Shown in pieces: positions 1 through 5,169 of a stretch of 6,516 nucleotides of DNA. The position numbers and the translations under genes were made by a program. The stretch comes from Pseudomonadota bacterium (GTDB lineage: Bacteria > Pseudomonadota > Alphaproteobacteria > Rhizobiales > Kaistiaceae), in contig JAEWAD010000499.1 of the NCBI GenBank assembly GCA_023391905.1, forward strand, positions 1-6,516. Reading direction: 5' to 3'. The notes under the pieces were generated by a model. The model saw nothing but the letters and a program-made list of their open reading frames with translations, had not been told where the DNA came from and searched no databases. Positions within the stretch are counted from its first letter, which is position 1. Every line of letters begins with the position of its first letter.

Positions 1-217
1 GCGCCGGCGCGGAGGCCGGGTCGGCCGCGTCGGCGGCATGGAACAGCACGCCGGTCGTGCCCTCCAGCTCCGCCAGCAGCGCGTCGACCTCGGCGTCGCG
101 ATAGCGTCCGGACAGGACGAGATCGACGCCACGCGCGGCAAGCGCCCGCGCGATCGCCGCGCCGATGCCGCGCGTACCACCCGTTATGATTGCAACGCGC
201 CGTGTCGAATCGTTCAT
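1..217 (-). CDS. SDR-family NAD(P)-dependent oxidoreductase, N-terminal part (runs off left edge)
   Basis: This is the start of a short-chain dehydrogenase/reductase; 72 codons are visible and the rest lies beyond base 1. The protein begins MNDSTRRVAIITGG, and residues 12-19 read TGGTRGIG. That is the TGxxxGxG dinucleotide-binding motif of the Rossmann fold, preceded by a hydrophobic beta strand (VAII) and followed by an alanine-rich helix. The next strand, VDLVLSGR, ends in Gly-Arg near residue 42, a pattern often seen in NADP-preferring members, although cofactor choice is only inferred. The start is well supported: AGGAGG (complement of 224-229) sits 6 nt before the ATG. The catalytic Ser-Tyr-Lys residues are outside the window, so the substrate cannot be named. 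A 3-oxoacyl-ACP reductase-like or general SDR role is possible. The gene is divergent from gshA, with 157 bp between the two starts. Confidence 0.88.
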   Translation of the reverse strand, partial: MNDSTRRVAIITGGTRGIGAAIARALAARGVDLVLSGRYRDAEVDALLAELEGTTGVLFHAADAADPASAPA

Positions 218-374
218 GCGAATCCTCCTGAAAACGATCTCTCCCGGCTCGTATCGGTGCATGGAACGCCGGCCTGGTCCACCGCCACGGCCGGTTTCCC
301 CGACAAAACACGGCTCCATTGCTGTTCCGATGGCACGCCGCTAAGGTGCCGCGCCACATCGCTTCGGAGTATCC

Positions 375-1745
375 ATGGCCCGCGACGCTACCGATTCCAC
401 GCTCGTCGAATCGCGCGACGAACTTGTCGACGTGATTGCCAGCGGCTCCAAGCCCAAGGCCCAATGGCGCATCGGCACCGAACACGAGAAGTTCGGTTTC
501 AACATCCTGGACCTGACGCCCGTGCCGTATGACGGCGCGCACGGCATCGAGCGCATCCTGAGGTTGATGGAAGGCCTGCTCGGCTGGCAGCCGATCGAGG
601 ATCGCGGCCTGATCATCGGCCTCGTCGACCCGGTCGGCGGCGGCGCCATCTCGCTGGAGCCCGGCGGCCAGTTCGAGCTCTCCGGCGCACCGCTGGAGAC
701 GATCCACCAGACCTGCCGCGAGCTGCACGCCCATCTGGCCCAGGTGCGCGAGTGCGCCGAGCCGCTCGGCGTCGGCTTCATCGGCCTCGGCACCTCGCCG
801 ATCTGGTCGCTCGCCGAAACGCCGGTGATGCCGAAATCGCGCTACGAGATCATGTCGCGCTACATGCCGAAGGTCGGCACGCGCGGCCTCGACATGATGT
901 TCCGCACCTCGACGGTGCAGGTGAATCTCGACTTCGCCGACGAAGCCGACATGGTCAAGAAGATGCGCGTCTCGCTGGCGCTGCAGCCAGTCGCGACGGC
1001 GCTGTTCGCCAACTCGCCCTTCATCGACAACCAGGCCAATGGCCTGCTGTCGAACCGCGCCGAGATCTGGCGCGACACCGACAATGAGCGCTCCGGCCTG
1101 ATCCCGTTCGTGTTCGAGGACGGCTTCGGCTTCGAGCGCTATGTCGACTGGGCGCTCGACGTGCCGATGTATTTCGTCAAGCGCGGCGACACCTATCACG
1201 ACGTCGCCGGCCAGTCGTTCCGCGACCTGCTCAAGGGCGACCTGCCCTCGATGCCGGGCGAGCGCGCGACGCTGTCGGACTGGAACAACCACCTGACGAC
1301 GCTGTTCCCCGACGTCCGGCTCAAGAAATACATCGAGATGCGCGGCGCCGACGCCGGCCCGTGGCGGACGCTGACGGCGCTGCCGGCGCTCTGGGTCGGC
1401 CTGCTCTACGACCAGGCCTCGCTCGACGCGGCCTGGGAGCTGGTCAAGGACTGGACGGAAGAAGAGCGCCAGGCGCTGCGCGACGGCGTGCCGAAGACGG
1501 CGCTCGCGACACCGTTCCGCAACCGCACCGTGCGCGACATCGCCCGCGAGATGGTCGAGATCGCCCGCAAGGGACTGGTCGCGCGCCGGCAACTGAACAG
1601 CGACGGCCACGACGAGAGCGTCTACCTGCAGCCGGTCGAGGAGACGGTGGCGAGCGGCCTGACGCCGGCCGAGCGCCTGCTCGGCGAATACCGGACGAGC
1701 TGGAACGGCGACATCGGCGAGGTCTTCCGGCGGCACGCCTATTAA
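375..1745 (+). CDS. gshA: Glutamate-cysteine ligase (gamma-glutamylcysteine synthetase), plant/alphaproteobacterial type
   Basis: This cytosolic enzyme joins L-glutamate and L-cysteine using ATP, the first and usually rate-limiting step of glutathione synthesis. The 456-residue length fits the GCS2-family enzymes shared by plants and alphaproteobacteria, which differ from the longer E. coli GshA type. Visible motifs are RIGTEHEKFGF at residues 32-42 (the acidic metal/substrate-binding signature), SLEPGGQFELSGAP at 93-106, MPKSRYEIMSRYMP at 152-165, and RTSTVQVNLDF at 177-187. All are typical of the family's catalytic core. The reading frame is intact and has no signal peptide. The ATG start has GGAG (366-369) 5 nt upstream. 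No intrinsic terminator is visible after the stop; an AT-richer 89-bp gap with its own regulatory signals separates it from the stress-protein gene, so the two are probably transcribed independently. I found no convincing sigma70 promoter in the 157-bp divergent region upstream. Glutathione synthetase (gshB) is not in this window. Confidence 0.96.
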   Translation: MARDATDSTLVESRDELVDVIASGSKPKAQWRIGTEHEKFGFNILDLTPVPYDGAHGIERILRLMEGLLGWQPIEDRGLIIGLVDPVGGGAISLEPGGQFELSGAPLETIHQTCRELHAHLAQVRECAEPLGVGFIGLGTSPIWSLAETPVMPKSRYEIMSRYMPKVGTRGLDMMFRTSTVQVNLDFADEADMVKKMRVSLALQPVATALFANSPFIDNQANGLLSNRAEIWRDTDNERSGLIPFVFEDGFGFERYVDWALDVPMYFVKRGDTYHDVAGQSFRDLLKGDLPSMPGERATLSDWNNHLTTLFPDVRLKKYIEMRGADAGPWRTLTALPALWVGLLYDQASLDAAWELVKDWTEEERQALRDGVPKTALATPFRNRTVRDIAREMVEIARKGLVARRQLNSDGHDESVYLQPVEETVASGLTPAERLLGEYRTSWNGDIGEVFRRHAY

Positions 1746-1758
1746 CCGCGCGCAGCAA

Positions 1759-1772
1759 TTGATCCTTCTCAA
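1759..1772 (+). promoter_or_regulatory. Putative FNR/FixK-type box upstream of the universal stress protein gene
   Basis: The sequence TTGAT-CCTT-CTCAA matches the FNR/FixK/Anr consensus TTGAT-N4-ATCAA at 9 of the 10 specified bases; only the first base of the right half differs. Its centre (1765.5) is 41.5 bp upstream of a start point predicted at about 1807 from the TACACT hexamer at 1795-1800. That is the standard class II activator spacing for this family. Universal stress protein genes are recurrent members of FNR/FixK regulons. The box match is seen directly; its use in vivo is inferred. Confidence 0.6.
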
Positions 1773-1794
1773 TCTCTTCGGGCAGAGTAGACTC

Positions 1795-1800
1795 TACACT
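1795..1800 (+). promoter_or_regulatory. Putative -10 element of the universal stress protein promoter
   Basis: TACACT matches TATAAT at four of six bases and lies in the AT-richer strip after gshA. It predicts a start near G1807, giving a 5' leader of about 28 nt. No good -35 hexamer is present at the usual spacing, which is what an activator-dependent class II promoter would show, since the FNR/FixK-type box occupies that position. An 11-bp dyad, GTAGA-C-TCTAC (1787-1797), overlaps the left edge of this element. Confidence 0.4.
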
Positions 1801-1834
1801 CGTCCGGTAATTGGTATTGGGAATGGAGCGCATC

Positions 1835-2659
1835 ATGGACATCAAGGACATCAGCGTCGTCGTCGACCTCGCGGGTGATCGACCTGCGGCTCGGGCGGCC
1901 GCAGACCTGGCGAAACGTCTGGGCGCCCATCTGACGGGCCTGTCGCTCGCCTATGATCCCGTCGTCCCCGGCTATGCCGTGGCGCCCGTGCCGGCCGACT
2001 TCATGATCAGCGCCCGCAACCAGGCGCTGAAGGAGGCCGAAGGGGCGATCACCGCCTTCCACGGCATCGCCGCAGAGGCCGGCATCGAGGCGGAAGCGCA
2101 TCTCGTCGACGTGATGGCCGGCGGCGGTCTCGACGGCATCGTGCACGAAGTGCGCCTCGCCGATCTCGTCATCATCGGCGAGGACGATCCCGAGCGGCCG
2201 GAGCCGGTGCGCGAAGCGCTGACCGAGGCGGTCCTGTTCAACGCCGGTGCGCCGCTCCTGATCGTGCCGCGCACCGGCCCCACCAGCATCAATCCCGACC
2301 GCATCGTCATCGCCTGGGACGGCACCATCACCGCGTCGCGCGCCGTGCGCGCCGCCATGCCGTTCCTGAAGATGGCCAAGCATGTCGAGATCATCCTGGT
2401 CGACGACGGTAAGAAGCTGCCGACCGGCGAGCGCCTCTGCGGCCACCTGCTGCGGCACGGCGTCGAGAGCAGCATCCGCAAGGTGCCGAACCCTGGCAAG
2501 GACGTCGCCAAGGCGATCCGCCAGGCCGCCGTCGACGCGGATGCCGGCATCATCGTGATGGGCGCCTATGGCCACAGCCGGCTGCTGGAATGGATCCTCG
2601 GCGGCGCCACGCGTGGCATGCTGACCGGGCTCAGCCTGCCGGTGCTGATGACGCACTGA
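1835..2659 (+). CDS. Universal stress protein, tandem two-domain (UspA family)
   Basis: This is a cytosolic protein of 274 residues made of two UspA-like alpha/beta domains, about residues 1-146 and 155-274. The second domain holds the nucleotide-binding signature GAYGHSRLLEWILGG (243-257), fitting G-x2-G-x9-G, followed by ATRGMLTGLSLPVLMTH, the usual C-terminal helix and strand. The first domain has the fold pattern (ISVVVDL, ADLVIIGEDD, GAPLLIVP) but lacks that glycine motif, so it probably does not bind ATP. Such proteins aid survival under starvation, oxygen limitation or other stress; the molecular role here is unknown. I chose the ATG at 1835 because GGAG (1825-1828) lies 6 nt upstream and the USP fold begins there (MDIKDISVVV). 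In-frame TTG 1811 and ATG 1823 would only add residues outside the fold. The gene has its own putative FNR/FixK-controlled promoter and may be cotranscribed with the DUF937 gene 76 bp downstream. Confidence 0.93.
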   Translation: MDIKDISVVVDLAGDRPAARAAADLAKRLGAHLTGLSLAYDPVVPGYAVAPVPADFMISARNQALKEAEGAITAFHGIAAEAGIEAEAHLVDVMAGGGLDGIVHEVRLADLVIIGEDDPERPEPVREALTEAVLFNAGAPLLIVPRTGPTSINPDRIVIAWDGTITASRAVRAAMPFLKMAKHVEIILVDDGKKLPTGERLCGHLLRHGVESSIRKVPNPGKDVAKAIRQAAVDADAGIIVMGAYGHSRLLEWILGGATRGMLTGLSLPVLMTH

Positions 2660-2692
2660 CGGCGGGCCGGGTTTTCGCCCGACGCGGATCGA

Positions 2693-2720
2693 CCGCCGCG
2701 CAGATCGAACGGCGCGGCGG
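2693..2720 (+). other. GC-rich 9-bp stem-loop between usp and the DUF937 gene
   Basis: CCGCCGCGC (2693-2701) and GCGCGGCGG (2712-2720) form a perfect 9-bp stem around a 10-nt loop, ending 4 nt before the AGGAG ribosome binding site of the next gene. No T-run follows, so it is not a classical intrinsic terminator. It could act as an attenuating or RNA-stabilising structure that separates usp from the DUF937 gene. In such GC-rich DNA a role is not assured. Confidence 0.45.
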
Positions 2721-2735
2721 CGGCAGGAGCAGCCC

Positions 2736-3419
2736 ATGAAGACGATCTACGACGTGATGCTCGAGGCCCAGAAGGGCGCCTTCGCCCAGGCGATGACGAA
2801 GGAGTTCGGCCTCACCTTCAACGAGCAGGCGAAGGCCTTCGAGGCGATGATGCCGGCCTTCTGGCAGGGCATGCGGCGCAGCGCCGCCGACCCGTTCGGT
2901 GTCGCCGCCTTCTGGCAGCAGGTCGGCGCGGGCCAGTACAGCGCTTATTTCGACAATCCGCTCTCGGCGCTCTCGCCCTCCGCCCGCGCGGAAGGCGACG
3001 GCATGCTCGAAAAGATGTTCGGCTCGCCCGAGATCGCCAAGGCGGTCGCCCTCCAGGTCGAGGCGACGACGGGGATCGCGCATGACGTGGTCCGCCGCAT
3101 GATGCCGGTCATGGCCAATCTGATGATGGGCGGCGTCGAGCGCCAGACCGAGCGCTATGACAACCCGTTCCTCGCCATGATGCGCGAGATGACGGCGCAG
3201 CCGAAGCCGAAGCCGGAAAAGCGGCCTGACCTGCCCTTCGTCACGCTGATGGAGAGCTTCCTCGGCAAGGAGAAGGAGCCGGAACCGGATCCCGGCCCGA
3301 TGACCAACGAGGAAGTGATCGACCGCCTGTTCGACGCCGGCCGCGGCATGCAGGACAGCTACCGCAAGTCGGTGGAGCTGATCTTCGACCGCTTCACCAA
3401 CCCGCCGAAGAAGCCCTGA
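2736..3419 (+). CDS. DUF937-domain protein with C-terminal helical extension, function unknown
   Basis: This 227-residue protein has no signal peptide or clear membrane segment. Residues 1-134 resemble the DUF937 family: the N-terminal MKTIYDVMLEAQKGA, then MMPAFWQGMRRSAADPFG (38-55), a YFDNPLSAL stretch (71-79), MLEKMFGSPEIAKAVA (90-105), and a methionine-rich end RRMMPVMANLMMGGV (120-134). No function is established for this family. A charged, proline-rich linker with repeated KPKP and EPEP pairs (about 153-188) leads to a second helical stretch, EEVIDRLFDAGRGMQDSYRK and onward (192-220), which looks amphipathic and faintly phasin-like; that resemblance is only an impression. The start is supported by AGGAG (2725-2729) 6 nt before the ATG. 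It follows usp by 76 bp in the same direction and may share its transcript. The DUF937 assignment comes from recalled family pattern, not a search. Confidence 0.8.
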   Translation: MKTIYDVMLEAQKGAFAQAMTKEFGLTFNEQAKAFEAMMPAFWQGMRRSAADPFGVAAFWQQVGAGQYSAYFDNPLSALSPSARAEGDGMLEKMFGSPEIAKAVALQVEATTGIAHDVVRRMMPVMANLMMGGVERQTERYDNPFLAMMREMTAQPKPKPEKRPDLPFVTLMESFLGKEKEPEPDPGPMTNEEVIDRLFDAGRGMQDSYRKSVELIFDRFTNPPKKP

Positions 3420-3422
3420 ACG

Positions 3423-3451
3423 AAAAAGGCCCGCCACGAAAGCGGCGGGCC
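3423..3451 (-). terminator. Intrinsic terminator of the DUF1127 gene (minus strand)
   Basis: GGCCCGCC (3428-3435) and GGCGGGCC (3444-3451) form a perfect 8-bp GC stem whose 8-nt loop contains a C-GAAA-G tetraloop. The AAAAA at 3423-3427 becomes UUUUU right after the stem on the minus strand, so it is a classical rho-independent terminator for transcripts arriving from the right. On the plus strand the stem is followed by AAGTACGG, without a U-tract, so it should stop the DUF937 transcript less well. It starts 4 nt after the DUF937 stop codon. Confidence 0.85.
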
Positions 3452-3530
3452 AAGTACGGAACCACCAGGGGATCACGGGGTTCCGGCTGCGGGGTGGCGG
3501 GGAGAAACGGCATGGCCGCCCTGCCCGCGA

Positions 3531-3881
3531 TCAGGCCTTGCGACGGTATTGGCCGGAACCGACGCGCAGCAAGGCGGCATGCGCCATGCGATCGCGCGCC
3601 TGCGCCTGGCCGGCATAGCGGCGCTCGAGCGAACGCATCTGCAGCTGCGTCGACGCATCCTCGTCGGCGCGGGTCGCGAGCGCAGAATAGACGTCTCCCT
3701 GCGTCAGGCCGATATCGGCGAGCATATGGGCATCCCATTCGAGCAGGCGAGCGACCGAGCGACGGTTTTTCCAGACCTGGTAGCGGGCCACCACGATGGC
3801 CAGGGCGGCGGCGCCGAACGCGGCAACGGAACGCGTGCGGGTGGGCCGGGCTGACGCGGAATAGGTCTCACATGTGCTCAT
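3531..3881 (-). CDS. DUF1127-domain small protein with N-terminal membrane segment
   Basis: This 116-residue protein carries a DUF1127 motif at about residues 36-68 (VWKNRRSVARLLEWDAHMLA then DIGLTQGDVYSAL). The LxxxDxxMLxDIGL core is the family hallmark. Residues 19-33 are hydrophobic (VAAFGAAALAIVVAR), suggesting one membrane-spanning or membrane-associated helix before the basic motif. A polar, arginine-rich tail of nearly 50 residues follows. Many DUF1127 proteins are only about 45-70 residues, so this is a long member. DUF1127 proteins of rhizobia and Brucella are linked to RNA binding, phosphate or carbon metabolism and LysR-controlled regulons, but the role here is unknown. I chose the ATG at 3881 because GGAGG (complement of 3887-3891) sits 5 nt upstream. 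In-frame ATGs at 3893 and 4016 lack a comparable site, and the latter would translate through an AT-rich promoter-like region. The gene is divergent from the LysR gene and has its own terminator. Confidence 0.85.
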   Translation of the reverse strand: MSTCETYSASARPTRTRSVAAFGAAALAIVVARYQVWKNRRSVARLLEWDAHMLADIGLTQGDVYSALATRADEDASTQLQMRSLERRYAGQAQARDRMAHAALLRVGSGQYRRKA

Positions 3882-3912
3882 TTCAGCCTCCATCGACCGG
3901 CGCGCCAGGGTT

Positions 3913-3931
3913 CCTTCGATCGCTTCGAAGG
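3913..3931. promoter_or_regulatory. 19-bp interrupted palindrome, candidate regulator operator between DUF1127 and lysR
   Basis: CCTTCGA (3913-3919) and TCGAAGG (3925-3931) are perfect inverted 7-bp arms around a 5-bp spacer. The palindrome contains the T-N11-A pattern (T3916, A3928) typical of LysR-family boxes. It lies 32-50 bp upstream of the DUF1127 start codon. A LysR regulator divergent from its target commonly binds such a site in the shared region. An RNA hairpin in the DUF1127 leader is the main alternative. Confidence 0.5.
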
Positions 3932-3980
3932 CGCGGCCCGACACGCTGCTTGGGAACGAAAGGAGAATGGCACCGCGCGA

Positions 3981-4009
3981 TTGATCATTCCAACGAATGT
4001 TTTTAATAT
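3981..4009 (+). promoter_or_regulatory. Putative sigma70-type promoter of the LysR regulator
   Basis: TTGATC (3981-3986) and TAATAT (4004-4009) are separated by exactly 17 bp in the most AT-rich patch of the window. The -35 matches TTGACA at four of six bases and the -10 matches TATAAT at four of six. Transcription would begin near 4016, giving a leader of about 109 nt before the ATG at 4125. A CATTC-N4-GAATG dyad (3986-3999) overlaps the last base of the -35 and fills most of the spacer, and TCATC-N6-GATGA (4013-4028) covers the predicted start, so repression or autoregulation is plausible. Confidence 0.55.
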
Positions 4010-4124
4010 CAGTCATCGGATTTGATGATGCATGACGCAGCGGCGCGCGGCCCTTGGCTTTCGGCTCCATCGCCACGCCCGACGGAAACGACACCGCGGC
4101 TGCGCGCATTCAAGGAGTGATCCC

Positions 4125-5006
4125 ATGGCCAACATGCTCGATCTGGACCAGCTCCGGACCTTCGTGGCGATCGCCGATGCCGGCAGCTTCACCCGCGCCG
4201 CCGAGGCCGTGCACAAGACGCAGTCGGCCGTGTCGATGCAGATGCGGCGGCTGGAGGAGCGGCTCGGGAAGCCGATCTTCGGTCGCGACGGCCGCAGCGC
4301 CAAGCTGACGGAAGACGGCGAGCGCCTGCTCGGATATGCGCGCCGCATGGTGCGCCTTTCGGACGAGACGATGGCGGCCTTCGACGACGACGAGCTTTCG
4401 GGCCGCGTCAAGCTCGGCACGCCCGATGACTATGCCGACCGTTTCCTGCCGGAGATCCTGGCGCGCTTCTCGCGCTCCAATCCGCGCGTCGAGGTCACGG
4501 TCGTCTGCGAGCCGACGATGCAGCTGCTCGAATGCCTGCGGGCCGGCGAACTCGATCTCGGCATCATTACCAACACCAAGGCGGCGCCGACATCCGAGGT
4601 CGTGCGGCAGGAGCCGCTGCTCTGGGTCGTCTCCAACCACCACCAGCTTGAAGAAGAGGACGTGTTGCCGCTAGCGCTCGGCCGCGACACCTGCTGCTGG
4701 CGCAAGACGGCGATCGAGGCACTCGGGCCGATCGGCCGGCGCTACCGCATCCTCTATGCGAGCAACAACTCCACCGCCATCTCCGCGGCCGTGCTGGCCG
4801 GCCTCGCCATTTCGGTGCAGCCGGAATCGGCGCTCCGGCCCGGCATGCGCGTGCTCGGCGAGGCGGACGGTTTCCCGCGCCTGCCGCCCTGCGAGATCGG
4901 CCTGGTGCGCGCCTGGAACAAGCCGACGACGGCGATCGTCGATGCGCTCGCGGAGCACATCGTCTCGTCGCTCGACAATCTTTCGATGCAGATCGCGGCC
5001 GAATAG
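4125..5006 (+). CDS. LysR-type transcriptional regulator
   Basis: This is a 293-residue DNA-binding regulator of normal LysR-family length. The N-terminal winged helix-turn-helix spans about residues 6-65: LDQLRTFVAIADAGSFTRAA, then the recognition helix around TQSAVSMQMRRLEERLGKPI, followed by LTEDGERLL. The linker helix runs to about 88. The effector-binding domain (about 94-284) includes GRVKLGTPDDYADRFLP, ELDLGIIT and RILYASNNSTAI. It resembles the LrhA/HexA/PecT-like branch with a PTTAIVDAL C-terminal helix, though the effector is unknown. The start at 4125 has AAGGAG (4112-4117) 7 nt upstream; the open frame continues upstream but lacks such a site. It is divergent from the DUF1127 gene, which is therefore a likely target. 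Adjacent cysteines at 190-191 in the effector domain are unusual. The gene is followed by a structured intergenic repeat that could end its transcript. Confidence 0.95.
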   Translation: MANMLDLDQLRTFVAIADAGSFTRAAEAVHKTQSAVSMQMRRLEERLGKPIFGRDGRSAKLTEDGERLLGYARRMVRLSDETMAAFDDDELSGRVKLGTPDDYADRFLPEILARFSRSNPRVEVTVVCEPTMQLLECLRAGELDLGIITNTKAAPTSEVVRQEPLLWVVSNHHQLEEEDVLPLALGRDTCCWRKTAIEALGPIGRRYRILYASNNSTAISAAVLAGLAISVQPESALRPGMRVLGEADGFPRLPPCEIGLVRAWNKPTTAIVDALAEHIVSSLDNLSMQIAAE

Positions 5007-5020
5007 TCGGGAGGGCAGCC

Positions 5021-5164
5021 CCCCTCACCCTGTCCCTCTCCCGAGAGCGGGCGAGGGAACGCGCTCAATCGGCCTCGTCAGATGGCTGACGCCTGTCGCC
5101 GACCGCGGGGGGTGGACGCCGAGCAAAGCCCTCGCCCGCTTGCGGGAGAGGTTTGGGTGAGCGC
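5021..5164. repeat. Structured intergenic repeat element (palindromic, about 140 bp)
   Basis: Two near-identical inverted arms bound this convergent gap: 5024-5057 and 5129-5161, reading CTCACCC, CTCTCCCG and GCGGGCGAGGG in order, on opposite strands. Each arm also folds on itself: 5034-5043 with 5048-5057 (one mismatch, AGAG loop), and 5130-5138 with 5143-5151 (one mismatch, CTTG loop). The 71-bp core has a third hairpin, CGTCAG-ATGG-CTGACG (5076-5091). The arm sequence resembles a dispersed repeat I recall from intergenic regions of high-GC proteobacteria, particularly Rhizobiales. It has no coding content and lies between convergent lysR and the kinase gene, where it may act as a bidirectional terminator or mRNA 3'-end stabiliser. 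Mobility cannot be judged from one copy. Confidence 0.75.
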
Positions 5165-5169
5165 CCATC

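Noticed and set aside
319..347. TTGCTG-N17-TAAGGT as a gshA promoter
   Set aside because: The -10 matches TATAAT at only three of six bases, which is too weak to call in this composition.
38..532. Plus-strand open frame of 164 codons
   Set aside because: It overlaps the antisense of the SDR gene and the start of gshA, has arginine-rich shadow composition, and has no family features.
1811..1834. TTG at 1811 or ATG at 1823 as the start of the universal stress protein
   Set aside because: Neither has a suitable ribosome binding site, and the USP fold starts after the ATG at 1835, which has GGAG 6 nt upstream.
2631..3476. Minus-strand open frame of 281 codons opposite the DUF937 gene
   Set aside because: Its histidine-, leucine- and arginine-rich translation is typical of GC-rich antisense, and the plus-strand gene has the ribosome binding site and family pattern.
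3964..3993. TTGGAA and CATTCT (minus strand, 18-bp spacing) as the DUF1127 promoter
   Set aside because: The -10 matches at only three of six bases, and the region overlaps the better plus-strand promoter signals.
3882..4109. N-terminal extension of the DUF1127 protein (open frame continues to 4109, with an ATG at 4016)
   Set aside because: No ribosome binding site precedes 4016 or 4109. The stretch is AT-rich in part and holds promoter-like hexamers and dyads, while GGAGG sits 5 nt before the ATG at 3881.
5021..5164. CRISPR or tRNA-like structure
   Set aside because: There are two inverted arms, not regularly spaced direct repeats, and no cloverleaf or conserved tRNA bases.
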